A stretch of DNA of 12,961 nt from Sulfitobacter sp. GTDB taxonomy: Bacteria; Pseudomonadota; Alphaproteobacteria; Rhodobacterales; Rhodobacteraceae. A program made the translations under genes and the position numbers. Below are positions 5,533 to 12,961 of this stretch, piece after piece. The DNA lies in assembly GCA_024636395.1 (NCBI GenBank), contig JAGXHD010000119.1:1-12961 (forward strand), read 5' to 3'. The notes below the pieces were generated by a model. It was not told the DNA's origin. It did not search any database and was given only the letters and a program-made list of their open reading frames with translations. Position 1 is the first letter of the stretch. Each line of letters starts with the position of its first letter.

Positions 5533-7959
5533 CTACTGGGCGGGTGCAGACAGCCGTTCGATCTCTTCCACGACCTCGTCCATGAACTCGAGCGCGGGAC
5601 CGTCTTTCGCTGCCTCGGCCACCTTGCGGAACTGTGCCAGCGCGTCGGCGTCGCGATCGAGCTCGGCATAGGTCCGGGCCAAGTGATACTGCACGCGCGG
5701 ATCGTCTGGCAGGCCGGCCGCTGCCGGCTCGAGCGCCGCGATCGCTGTGTCGAGATCACCGCGACGGAAGGCGATCCAGCCATAGGTATCCTGGAAGGCC
5801 GGAACGTCGCGGTCGCGCAGGCGGCGCGCGATCTCATGCGCGCGGGCCAGGCTTTCCTCGTCATCTTTGGCCGTCGCCAAGAGGCTGGCCAGATTGTTGG
5901 CGATGATCAGGTTGTTGCTGTTCTCGGCATAGAGCCGCTCGTAGATCTCGATCGCGGCCCGCGTCTCACCTTCGCGCTCCAGGATCCCGGCCAGCGCCCA
6001 GTTCAATCGCAGATCCTCCGGCGAGACATCGAGTCCATCCCTGATGGCCTGGCGGGCGGCGTCCGCATCTTCCTGCACCGAATGGATATTGTAGAGTGCC
6101 AACCAGAACCGCGGATCCTCGGGGTATTCGGAGGCCAGCGCTCGTACGGCAGCCTCGGCTTCCGCCATATCGCCGGTCACGGCCTGCACGGAGGCTAACA
6201 AGAAGCGCGCATTGATATCGTCCGGATTGGAATTGAGGGTCTGGCGTGCATATTCAAGCGCCCCCTCATTGTCGCCCTCTGAGAGGCGCGTGCGAACGAT
6301 CGTCGCTGCCGCACCCATTCCGCTGGCACCCTCGCCGGCCAGCGTATCAAGGAAGCCCATGAGTTCGTCTTGGCGCCCCTGCGCCTCGAGCTGGCGCGCA
6401 GTCAACTCGTTGACCGTGCGCAGCCCCGCGGGATCATCCAGGCGCTTGAGCGTGTCGATGATTTGCGTCAGGCGCGGCCAATCCTGTTCGAGCATGTAGA
6501 CCTCGCCTAACCCGCTCAAAAGCGATACGTTGTCTGGAGACAGCCGCAGTGAATTGATTAGCACGGTCTCGGCGCTGCGCAGGTTCTCCTCAGCGATCAG
6601 GTGACGCGCATAGCGCAGTGATTCATCTGGCGCGTTGCGCGAGGCCTCGACCGCGCGGGACAGCATGTCCACCATCAGATCGCGGTTACCAGCGCGCTCA
6701 TGAGCCCGGGCCATCAGTGTCATTGTCTGTGCGTCATTCGGCGCCTGCCCAAGGGCTGAGCGTAATGTCACAATCGCCTCGTCGGCCAGATCGTTATCGA
6801 TCAGCCAAGCGGCGCGCATCTTCATCGCGTCGATTTGATTTGGATCCTCTTCCAGTACCTGCTCGACCAATGCCCGCGCGCCGACCTTGTTATCCATCGT
6901 CTCCAGCATCCGGGCCAGCATGACCATGATGCTGCGCCGCTCGTCTGAAGGCTCGGTCTCCTCGATCAGCGTTTCCATCTCGGCAATGGCCGCGTCACGC
7001 TCGCCTAGATCAAAGCGGAAGCCCGCCCGTAACGCGGTCAGTTGGTCCCTGCCCGGCGGATCTCCTCCTAGGATTCGGTCCAGTTCGGCGCTGGCGGCTT
7101 TGAACCCGCGCACCTCGGCCAGGAAACGGATATACTCGATGATATCGCCGATCTCGCGCGGCTCTTCCTCCGAACGCTGTTTGAGAAAGGCTTCTGCGGC
7201 ATCGGTATCGCCTTGGGACATGTACCAGCGCACCAAGGTCGCGGGCACCGTCTCATCCTCGGGAAAGAGCGTGATCATCTCCTCCAGTTGCGCGCGAATT
7301 TCTCCCGTCTCACCCAGCTGGTTCAACACGCTCAGGCGCAGCATATAGAAATCCTGGGCCTCCGGCGCCTCGGCCAAGGCAGCATCGATAGCAGCCAGCG
7401 CATCGGTCCAATCCTGCCGGCGCACGAGATCGTCGATGATAACGCGCCGGGCGACCAGAAGATCGGAGTTTTCCGAGATCAGCGTTTGGGCCTCGGTCAC
7501 CGCATCGCGCAGGGCTACGTTGTCATCCGCGACTAGCCCCTCGCGATACGCAACCGCCGCGTTCACAGCGCGCACAACAGGATCATCAGGCGCCAGTTCC
7601 GCTGCGGCAGCGGCATGGGTCCGCGCTGCGTCCCAGTTATTGGCTTCCACCGCTATCTCAGCCAGCGCGCGCTGTCCCGGCAGATCGTCGGGATATTGCT
7701 CGACGAGACGCAGGTATTGACCAAAGGCCTCCCGCGTGTTGCCTCGCGCACGCTCGGCATCGGCGTATTGCATGCGGGCTTCACGGTGCTGCCCATCCAG
7801 TTTAAAGACGTTACGGAATTCGACCAAAGCCCGGTCTATGTCACCCGCTTCCAGCAGTTCAAGCCCGGATTGTAGATGTCTTTCCGCACGATCTTCTGCC
7901 GTGTCGCAAAAAGACAGCAGGCCTGCAGTGGCAAGCGCCAGAATTGCCGGTTTTATCAT
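5533..7959 (-). CDS. Large TPR-repeat protein of the exosortase/EPS system
   Basis: Protein of 808 residues made almost wholly of tetratricopeptide repeats. It resembles the PrsT-like TPR lipoproteins found in exosortase EPS loci. The N-terminus has a short hydrophobic signal (about 4-17) ending in Leu-Leu-Ser-Phe-Cys, with Cys18 then Asp19. That is close to a lipobox, but Phe at the -1 position is unusual. From about 28 to 800 come helical pairs of about 34 residues, for example LLEAGDIDRALVEFRNVFKL and ALPDDPRVQYHLARTYAELD-like units with the Ala/Gly/Pro positions of TPRs. The likely role is a periplasmic scaffold linking synthesis with export (inference from family and context). The ATG at 7959 has a modest AAGAG on its strand, nine bases upstream. 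It follows the sugar transferase gene by 132 bases. No terminator is visible after its stop. Confidence 0.88.
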   Translation of the reverse strand: MIKPAILALATAGLLSFCDTAEDRAERHLQSGLELLEAGDIDRALVEFRNVFKLDGQHREARMQYADAERARGNTREAFGQYLRLVEQYPDDLPGQRALAEIAVEANNWDAARTHAAAAAELAPDDPVVRAVNAAVAYREGLVADDNVALRDAVTEAQTLISENSDLLVARRVIIDDLVRRQDWTDALAAIDAALAEAPEAQDFYMLRLSVLNQLGETGEIRAQLEEMITLFPEDETVPATLVRWYMSQGDTDAAEAFLKQRSEEEPREIGDIIEYIRFLAEVRGFKAASAELDRILGGDPPGRDQLTALRAGFRFDLGERDAAIAEMETLIEETEPSDERRSIMVMLARMLETMDNKVGARALVEQVLEEDPNQIDAMKMRAAWLIDNDLADEAIVTLRSALGQAPNDAQTMTLMARAHERAGNRDLMVDMLSRAVEASRNAPDESLRYARHLIAEENLRSAETVLINSLRLSPDNVSLLSGLGEVYMLEQDWPRLTQIIDTLKRLDDPAGLRTVNELTARQLEAQGRQDELMGFLDTLAGEGASGMGAAATIVRTRLSEGDNEGALEYARQTLNSNPDDINARFLLASVQAVTGDMAEAEAAVRALASEYPEDPRFWLALYNIHSVQEDADAARQAIRDGLDVSPEDLRLNWALAGILEREGETRAAIEIYERLYAENSNNLIIANNLASLLATAKDDEESLARAHEIARRLRDRDVPAFQDTYGWIAFRRGDLDTAIAALEPAAAGLPDDPRVQYHLARTYAELDRDADALAQFRKVAEAAKDGPALEFMDEVVEEIERLSAPAQ

Positions 7960-8091
7960 GTTATCACTCTTGCATCGTTAAACGCGGCCAATCCGCCCTA
8001 TGAACTACACTACGGGCATAGCCACCACGATCCTATGTATCAGATATTGAGACAGGGAATGAGACTTTTCTTTATCGTTCATGGCGGATAA

Positions 8092-8787
8092 TCAGTATCC
8101 GGTACCGCGGATTACTACCAAAACCGTCCGCATGAGGATCAAGAAATCCTGCGACAGCGACACAGAGGCAAGGTAATGGCTGTCAAACCCCGCCCGATCG
8201 GCAAAGGTCGTTTCGTTGCGGTCAGAAACCTGCCAAGGTCCCGTGATACCGGGGCGCAATTCGAAATAGGCCTTGCCGGGGTAGAGCGATTCCTGATCCA
8301 CCATCATTGGGCGAGGCCCGACTATGGACATATCCCCGATCAGCACGTTCCAAAGTTGAGGAAGCTCGTCGAGCGATGATTTGCGCAGGAACAAGCCTGC
8401 CCCGGTGATACGCGGATCGCATTTCAGCTTCTGGGTCTCATTCCATTCGCGCCGGGCTTCGGAGTTATTGCACAGGTAATCCTCCAAGAGTGCATCGGCT
8501 CCCGACACCATTGTGCGAATCTTGACCATATGGAACACCCGGCCACCTCGCCCGAGGCGTTTCTGAAAATAGATTGGGCTACGTCCGTCAAGCGCGACGA
8601 TGCACATCATGACCAGAATGAGCGGGAGAGAAATCGGTAGGCTCAGGAGCACCAAGACAACATCAAGGCACCGCTTCGCTCCGTAGCGATAGAGGACACG
8701 CCAACGCTGCCCATGCTCCAGTTCGGGGCGTATATTCTCGCCCCCTGTCGCGTAATGATCTCGAAAAGCCACTAGGAGCCCCCACAT
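8092..8787 (-). CDS. Undecaprenyl-phosphate sugar-1-phosphate transferase
   Basis: Membrane sugar transferase of the bacterial sugar transferase family (ExoY/WcaJ/PglC-like). It moves a sugar-1-phosphate to undecaprenyl phosphate and so starts EPS repeat-unit synthesis. Counting 231 residues from ATG 8787, a membrane segment lies at about 41-63 after KRCLD. Then come the KIRTM motif (89-93), DPRITGAGLFLRKSSLDELPQ (124-144) with the catalytic Asp140-Glu141 pair, GDMSIVGPRP (151-160) and RPGITGPWQVSDRN (178-191). It is short, as in ExoY, and lacks the N-terminal multi-helix region of WbaP-type enzymes. The start is uncertain. The frame extends to TTG at 8814; ATG 8787 has only a poor ribosome site; GTG at 8772 has GGGGG in front. 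The conserved core is the same in all cases. It is the first gene of the minus-strand set and faces the control region at 8788-9305. Confidence 0.9.
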   Translation of the reverse strand: MWGLLVAFRDHYATGGENIRPELEHGQRWRVLYRYGAKRCLDVVLVLLSLPISLPLILVMMCIVALDGRSPIYFQKRLGRGGRVFHMVKIRTMVSGADALLEDYLCNNSEARREWNETQKLKCDPRITGAGLFLRKSSLDELPQLWNVLIGDMSIVGPRPMMVDQESLYPGKAYFELRPGITGPWQVSDRNETTFADRAGFDSHYLASVSLSQDFLILMRTVLVVIRGTGY

Positions 8788-8931
8788 CTTACAAAAGCAC
8801 AAGAAGCCAACCAACGTGACTCAATGCCATATTCTTTAAAAACAGCTGATTAGCAGCAGGCAGCGTACTTCCTCAGTGATGACAGTTGAACAGCCCAAAA
8901 ATGCCTAAAACAAGACACAATTGGGTGAAAT

Positions 8932-8960
8932 TTGAAAAAATACTTCCTTAACTCTATGGA
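8932..8960 (+). promoter_or_regulatory. Possible sigma-70-type promoter facing the ATPase operon
   Basis: TTGAAA (8932-8937), a 17-base spacer and TATGGA (8955-8960) form a reasonable -35/-10 pair on the plus strand. It would give a leader of roughly 340 bases before the ATPase start. It lies in the most AT-rich part of the gap, where such matches also arise by chance. Confidence 0.35.
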
Positions 8961-9294
8961 ACCCTCTGAATTTTAACCCCTTTTTCCAGCCCGACGTAGC
9001 GCAGATGGACGAGCCTGCCCTGAAAGATTGTTATCGCTCTCGGGACAACTACCACCAAAGAGCAAAACTGTTCTTGGACGCCGTTGCATGATTCGCGTTA
9101 CAAAGGTGCTCCTGCCCTGAAGCGTCCCTCAAATTTCCTTATTCTTGCCAGCAAACTGCGGGATTATCTGTTGAATGATGGACCCGCAACGGGCAGATAA
9201 GGTTGGGCTGTCGCACCGCAGTCCAAAGGCGGGTGGTTGAGCTCCAGTATATATTCAGGGTCAGGAAATAGGCGTCAGGATGCAGAATCCAATT

Positions 9295-9300
9295 GAAGGA
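9295..9300 (+). promoter_or_regulatory. Ribosome binding site deciding the ATPase start
   Basis: GAAGGA ends on the first base of the ATG at 9300, so it cannot serve that codon. It sits 5 bases ahead of the in-frame ATG at 9306, an ideal distance. The start at 9306 is therefore preferred over 9300. Confidence 0.65.
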
Positions 9301-9305
9301 TGCAC

Positions 9306-10163
9306 ATGAGACCAGAGGCCCTTTACGCGGATTTCTTCGGCCTGTCCGAGCGCCCGTTCACGCTGCTACCAGACCCGACCTTCATCTATTGGTCCAAGGC
9401 GCACCGGAACGCCTATACGATTCTGGATTACGGCATTTTCTCGCGCGCACCCATAACCGTGGTTACCGGTGAAATTGGCTCGGGCAAGACAACGCTGATT
9501 CAGCATCTGCTGAAGAACATAGCTCCCTCGATCACCGTCGGCCTCATTTCCAACGCGCAGGGTGGCCGCGGAGAACTTTTGCAGTGGGTTTTGAACGCGC
9601 TGTCCGTCGAGGTGTCCAATGATGCATCATATGTGCAGAAATTTCAAAAGCTGCAGGATTTCCTGATCTCGGAATATGCCCAGGAACGCCGGGTAGTCCT
9701 GATCTTCGATGAGGCACAGAACCTGTCGATGGAAGGGCTAGAAGAGTTGCGCATGCTCACCAATATCAATGCCAACAAGGACGAACTGATCCAGCTAATC
9801 CTGATTGGGCAGCCGGAATTGCGCGACGTGATCCGTAGCCCAAGGATGAAGCAGTTGGCCCAGCGGGTAGCGGCAAGTTTTCACATTCCGGCCATGGATG
9901 AAGAAACGGTGGCGCATTATATTCAGCACCGGCTGCGAAGTGTCGGTGGACAGGGTGACGAATTTACCGCTCGTGCTTGCAAAGTCGTCCATGAGCAAAC
10001 TGGCGGAGTACCGCGGCTTGTCAATCAGCTATGCGATATCGCAATGGTCTGCGCGTGGAGCAATGAGCAAAGCATAGTGACCGCAGAGACCCTTCAAGGC
10101 GTACTCGACGATGGGCTGTATTTTGCGGCCTCCTTGGCATCGGAAGAAAGCGACAAGAAATGA
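9306..10163 (+). CDS. ExeA-like AAA ATPase of exosortase/EPS loci
   Basis: Cytoplasmic AAA-type ATPase of 285 residues, of the ExeA/GspA-like group regularly found in PEP-CTERM and related exosortase EPS loci. It opens with YADFFGLSERPFTLLPDP, the usual family start. Then come Walker A GEIGSGKTT (about 55-63), Walker B VVLIFDEAQ (130-138), the ILIGQPEL strand (166-173) and the C-terminal GGVPRLVNQLCD motif (233-244) acting as sensor 2. There is no C-terminal peptidoglycan-binding or membrane segment, unlike ExeA itself. The true task in EPS loci is not settled; regulation or assembly of the synthesis complex is inferred. Its stop overlaps the ATG of the Wzz-like gene (ATGA at 10160-10163), which implies translational coupling and a shared operon. 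Confidence 0.9.
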   Translation: MRPEALYADFFGLSERPFTLLPDPTFIYWSKAHRNAYTILDYGIFSRAPITVVTGEIGSGKTTLIQHLLKNIAPSITVGLISNAQGGRGELLQWVLNALSVEVSNDASYVQKFQKLQDFLISEYAQERRVVLIFDEAQNLSMEGLEELRMLTNINANKDELIQLILIGQPELRDVIRSPRMKQLAQRVAASFHIPAMDEETVAHYIQHRLRSVGGQGDEFTARACKVVHEQTGGVPRLVNQLCDIAMVCAWSNEQSIVTAETLQGVLDDGLYFAASLASEESDKK

Positions 10164-11707
10164 GCGAACTGAAATACTATTTCTCGATTGCCTTCAGGCG
10201 TCTGCATTACTTCCTGATCGTCTCGGTGATCATCTCTGCTGTCTCTGTCATCACGGCGCTCACTCTGCCCCCAGCCTATGAATCGCAGACCCGCCTGCTT
10301 CTGGAAGGGCCGCAGATCCCCTCCGAGCTTGCCAGTTCCACTGTCATGGTCGGGCTGATTGAGCAGCTTGAAATCATTGAGCAGCGGCTGATGACGCGTG
10401 CCAACATGCTGGATGTGGCACGCAGCCAAAATGTGTTCGAAAATATCCAAGGCATGAGCGCCGACGCAATCGTGGAGGCGATGCGTGCTCGCACTGTCAT
10501 TAGCACGCCGGGGGGGAGGAATCCGACTCCAATCATGAATGTTACCTTCGAAGCCCGCACCCCGCAAATTGCCGCCGGAGTTCTCAATGAATATCTGACT
10601 CTGATCGAACAGCAGAATGCTGAATTCCGCACATCGCGGGCGGGCAACACGTTGGAGTTCTTTCAGCAGGAGGTCGACCGCCTCGGTCAGAACCTTGATA
10701 CACAAAGTGCCCGGATCCTCGAGTTCAAGACCAAGAACTCCGAAGCTCTGCCCGAAAGCCTTGAATACCGCCTCGATCAGCAGGCCAGTTTGCAGGAACA
10801 GATTCGCCAGATCGACCGGGATGTCACGTCGCTCAGAAATCAGGCCGAGCGGCTTGTGCAGATATTTGAGGCGACCGGCCAGCTTGAGGGCAATACCGGT
10901 GCGTCCCTGTCCCCTGATGAGCAGCGTCTGCAGCAAATGCAGGGCCAACTTGATGAAACACTCTCCGTCTATGCCCCTGAAAGCCCACGGGTAAAGATGC
11001 TGGAAGCGAGGATCGCACAACTGGAAGAGCGGATCGCATCGCGGACCCAAACAAAGTCGCAGCCGGATGCGTCCGCTCCAACTCGCGGGTCGGTTACTCT
11101 CGATCTACAATTGAGCGAAATTGAGACGCGCATTTCCATGTTGCAGGAGCCGCGCGAAGAGGTCGCGGCAAGGCTGGAACAGTTGGGAGAGACGCTGGCC
11201 CGGACCCCCTCCAACACAGTGACCTTGGACGAGCTGACGCGCAGCTATGCCAATATCGAGGCGCAGTACAACACAGCTGTGGACCGCCTCGCGCGCGCCA
11301 GCACGGGCGAGCGAATTGAAAGCCTGTCTCAAGGCCAGCGCATATCGATCATCGAGCCTCCTGCCGTGCCCAACCAACCCACAAAACCGAACCGGATCCT
11401 GATCGCGGGGGGTGGCACCATAGTCGGTATCATTGCAGGCATCGCCCTCATCCTCGCGATCGAGTTGCTCAACCGGACGGCCCGCCGGCCCGAAGACATC
11501 ATCAAGCGCATGGGCGTTCGCCCCCTCACGAGCATTCCTTACATGCGCAGCCGCTCGGAAATCATCTGGAAACGCCTTATCAGGGTCACCGTCTATCTTG
11601 TGATTCTTCTAGGAATTCCCATAGCTGTCTATGCTGTACATCTTTATTATCTGCCGCTTGACCTTCTGGCTGATCGAGCCATGAACAAGATCGGTGTTCG
11701 CTGGTGA
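10160..11707 (+). CDS. Wzz-type chain-length determinant / polysaccharide co-polymerase
   Basis: Inner-membrane protein of 515 residues that would set EPS chain length together with the downstream kinase. A first membrane helix lies at about 17-36. The periplasmic part has the Wzz beta-rich start (YESQTRLLLEG, 40-50; NVTFEARTPQIAAGVLNEYL, 127-146) and long coiled-coil helices (about 160-390) rich in Glu, Gln, Leu and Arg. The Pro-rich motif EPPAVPNQPTKPNR (399-412) stands before the second helix (413-437). Unlike the simple two-helix form, a third hydrophobic segment lies at about 475-497 and leaves a C-terminal tail of about 18 residues. No kinase domain is fused; that job is in the next gene, as in the CapA/CapB arrangement. 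It overlaps the ATPase gene by four bases and precedes the kinase gene by 30 bases. Confidence 0.92.
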   Translation: MSELKYYFSIAFRRLHYFLIVSVIISAVSVITALTLPPAYESQTRLLLEGPQIPSELASSTVMVGLIEQLEIIEQRLMTRANMLDVARSQNVFENIQGMSADAIVEAMRARTVISTPGGRNPTPIMNVTFEARTPQIAAGVLNEYLTLIEQQNAEFRTSRAGNTLEFFQQEVDRLGQNLDTQSARILEFKTKNSEALPESLEYRLDQQASLQEQIRQIDRDVTSLRNQAERLVQIFEATGQLEGNTGASLSPDEQRLQQMQGQLDETLSVYAPESPRVKMLEARIAQLEERIASRTQTKSQPDASAPTRGSVTLDLQLSEIETRISMLQEPREEVAARLEQLGETLARTPSNTVTLDELTRSYANIEAQYNTAVDRLARASTGERIESLSQGQRISIIEPPAVPNQPTKPNRILIAGGGTIVGIIAGIALILAIELLNRTARRPEDIIKRMGVRPLTSIPYMRSRSEIIWKRLIRVTVYLVILLGIPIAVYAVHLYYLPLDLLADRAMNKIGVRW

Positions 11708-11737
11708 CCCGCCGAAAAAATATCAGGAGCGCTTGAG

Positions 11738-12550
11738 ATGGAACGCATTCAGGAAGCTCTGGCCAAGGCCAGAGCACAGCACCAAGAAGATAATGTCTCG
11801 CGGACGCAGCACGCACCCCAACCTGCCGCTCGGCCGTCAGTCGATGCAGCCTGGAATGCCCTCGCGCCCTTCAAGTTCAACCGCGCCCTGCTGCACAGCA
11901 ACAGAGTAGCTGCAGCCGAGAGAGGACGCGACGCCGCACCCTACGATCTTCTGCGCACCAAGATCATCCAGCAGGCACAAACCAACGGCTGGCGCCGGGT
12001 CGCAATCGTCTCGCCAGATGCAGGAACCGGTAAAACTACCACGCTGGCCAATCTTGCGTTCAGCTTTGGGCGGCAGCAGGATATGCGAGTGCTGTGCATT
12101 GATCTTGATCTACGCCGCCCGAGACTTCACAAGGTTCTGGGCCAAACCAGCGATCACTCCATGGCAGATGTGCTGGAGCGCCGGGTACGCTTCAGCGAAC
12201 ACGGGCTGCGTCTCGGAGAACGTGTTGGCTTTGGTCTCAACAACAGCGCCGCCTCCAACCCATCGGAGCTTTTGATGAGTCGCGGCGCCCGCGACGTGAT
12301 CGGAGAGATCGAAACGGACTACGCACCGGATCTCGTGTTTTTCGATATCTCCCCGCTAAATGCGAGCGACGATAACATCGCTTTTCTGCAAAATGTCGAT
12401 TGTGCGATCATCATCGCCGCTGCGGAAAACACCCCGATCAAACGCCTCGATCAGGCTGAGCGACAAGTGGCAGAACTGACCAACGTGATGGGGATGGTTC
12501 TAAACAAATGCCGCTATACCAGCGATTCCGAAGGGTATGACTATTATTAG
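11738..12550 (+). CDS. CpsD/CapB-type tyrosine autokinase
   Basis: Cytoplasmic P-loop kinase of 270 residues, of the bacterial tyrosine kinase group that partners Wzz-like proteins. Residues 1-65 are a variable N-terminal region opening MERIQEALAKARAQ, typical of exosortase-linked kinases. Then follow PYDLLRTKI (68-76), Walker A SPDAGTGKTTT (92-102), Walker A' VLCIDLDLRRP (118-128) and Walker B DLVFFDISP (198-206). The C-terminus is LNKCRYTSDSEGYDYY, with Tyr260, 267, 269 and 270: a short tyrosine cluster fit for autophosphorylation. By family knowledge, cycles of phosphorylation alter the contact with the co-polymerase and so the polymer length. AGGAG lies 8 bases ahead of the ATG. The gene lies between the Wzz-like gene and a glycosyltransferase gene in one operon. 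Confidence 0.92.
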   Translation: MERIQEALAKARAQHQEDNVSRTQHAPQPAARPSVDAAWNALAPFKFNRALLHSNRVAAAERGRDAAPYDLLRTKIIQQAQTNGWRRVAIVSPDAGTGKTTTLANLAFSFGRQQDMRVLCIDLDLRRPRLHKVLGQTSDHSMADVLERRVRFSEHGLRLGERVGFGLNNSAASNPSELLMSRGARDVIGEIETDYAPDLVFFDISPLNASDDNIAFLQNVDCAIIIAAAENTPIKRLDQAERQVAELTNVMGMVLNKCRYTSDSEGYDYY

Positions 12551-12571
12551 TGGCGGCTCGCGGCTTCGCCA
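12551..12571 (+). repeat. Small inverted repeat between kinase and glycosyltransferase genes
   Basis: TGGCG (12551-12555), directly after the kinase stop codon, pairs with CGCCA (12567-12571) around an 11-base G+C-rich loop. No T-run follows, so it is not a clear terminator. It could tune mRNA stability between the two genes, or be chance. Confidence 0.25.
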
Positions 12572-12585
12572 GACAGGAAGCGATC

Positions 12586-12961
12586 ATGCCTGACATCGCG
12601 ATCATCATTCCGCATTACAATGACGAGCTACGTCTGGATCGCTGCCTATCGGCACTGATGAAGAACGATCTGTCGGGCTGCGAGATCCTTGTGGTCGACA
12701 ATGACTCGCCGCGTCCACCCGCCAGTATCGAGGCCAAGTTTCCCAGCATTCGCCTTGTGGTCGAGCCAGAAAAGGGCGCCGCAGCAGCACGCAATCGCGG
12801 CGTGGCCGAGACGCGCGCGCGCCGCCTCATGTTCATCGATGCTGATTGCCTTCCAGCACCAGATTGGGTGGCGGTCGGCCGCGCGGTGGCGGGCCGGGCC
12901 GATCTGGTCGGCGGGAGGGTCGAGGTCTTTGACGAAACCCCGCCGCCGCGCAGCGGGGCAG
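12586..12961 (+). CDS. Family 2 glycosyltransferase, 3' end cut by window
   Basis: The first 125 residues of a GT-A-fold glycosyltransferase family 2 enzyme are visible, and the frame stays open to the window edge. It starts MPDIAIIIPHYNDELRLDRC, the standard nucleotide-binding opening. EILVVDNDS (33-41) follows, then GAAAARNRGV (64-73) and the metal-binding DxD motif in FIDADC (Asp85, Asp87). It would add a sugar from a nucleotide-sugar donor to the lipid-linked EPS unit on the inner face of the membrane; donor and acceptor cannot be told. No membrane segment is seen so far. AGGAAG (12575-12580) lies 5 bases ahead of the ATG. It follows the kinase gene by 35 bases and probably belongs to the same operon. 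No start codon upstream fits better. Confidence 0.9.
   Translation, partial: MPDIAIIIPHYNDELRLDRCLSALMKNDLSGCEILVVDNDSPRPPASIEAKFPSIRLVVEPEKGAAAARNRGVAETRARRLMFIDADCLPAPDWVAVGRAVAGRADLVGGRVEVFDETPPPRSGA

Larger units (their letters stand above)
8788..9305. other. Divergent intergenic control region
   Basis: About 500 bases lie between the divergent sugar transferase and ATPase genes, and no credible coding frame was found. The left part (about 8890-8990) is clearly AT-rich compared with the flanking genes and holds a promoter-like pair facing right. The sequence CCTGCCCTGAA occurs twice, at 9014-9024 and 9111-9121, 97 bases apart. A small hairpin CCCG-CAA-CGGG lies at 9183-9193. TATATATT lies at 9248-9255 but has no -35 box at a normal distance. 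The region probably carries the switches for both halves of the locus, though no known operator could be named. Confidence 0.55.

Noticed and set aside
8005..8082. Short minus-strand frame of 25 residues between the sugar transferase and TPR genes
   Set aside because: It has no ribosome site and no recognisable pattern, and frames of this length are expected by chance.
8862..8890. Minus-strand promoter TTCAAC-17-TACGCT for the sugar transferase gene
   Set aside because: Only three of six bases match in each box. The spacing is right but the evidence is too weak.
9183..9193. Hairpin CCCG-CAA-CGGG as terminator
   Set aside because: The stem has only four pairs and no T-run follows on either strand.
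10094..11050. Long open frame of 318 codons on the minus strand across the Wzz-like gene
   Set aside because: It is antisense to a well-supported coding region with a coupled start, has no recognisable domain, and is a composition artefact of GC-rich coding DNA.

Overview
The window is one continuous exopolysaccharide (EPS) and protein-sorting locus. It looks like an alphaproteobacterium, most likely of the Rhodobacteraceae/Roseobacter group. The basis is a C-terminal IPLPA-type sorting tail (the VPLPA-CTERM family, found mainly in Rhodobacterales), an exosortase of the XrtD type fused to an EpsI domain, GC-rich codon use and several GTG/ATG start ambiguities. No rRNA, tRNA, CRISPR array or intact insertion sequence is visible.

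Layout: (1) At 1-222 there is an AT-rich leader with a hairpin and a palindrome. It precedes a small secreted protein with an exosortase tail (226-873, +) that ends at a clear intrinsic terminator. (2) At 874-1369 no intact gene exists, but a degraded reading frame with one in-frame stop (about 1059-1340, +) can be read. (3) At 1370-8787, five genes lie on the minus strand. In transcription order they are a membrane sugar-1-phosphate transferase, a large TPR lipoprotein-like protein, a short Wza-like export protein, an outer-membrane beta-barrel protein and the XrtD exosortase/EpsI fusion. (4) At 8788-9305 there is a divergent, partly AT-rich control region of about 0.5 kb. (5) From 9306 to the end, genes on the plus strand run in a tight operon: an ExeA-like AAA ATPase, a Wzz-type chain-length/co-polymerase protein (4-base overlap), a CpsD-like tyrosine autokinase, and a family 2 glycosyltransferase cut by the window edge.

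Working together (inference from known XrtA/XrtD-linked EPS loci): the sugar transferase starts the lipid-linked repeat unit, and glycosyltransferases extend it. The Wzz-like protein and its separate kinase control chain length. The Poly_export protein and the beta-barrel protein carry the polymer across the outer membrane, with the TPR protein as periplasmic scaffold. XrtD is expected to process proteins with VPLPA-type tails, and one candidate substrate is encoded next to it. The family members are recognisable. The least explained parts are the substrate protein, the decayed frame beside the exosortase gene, and the two regulatory regions.
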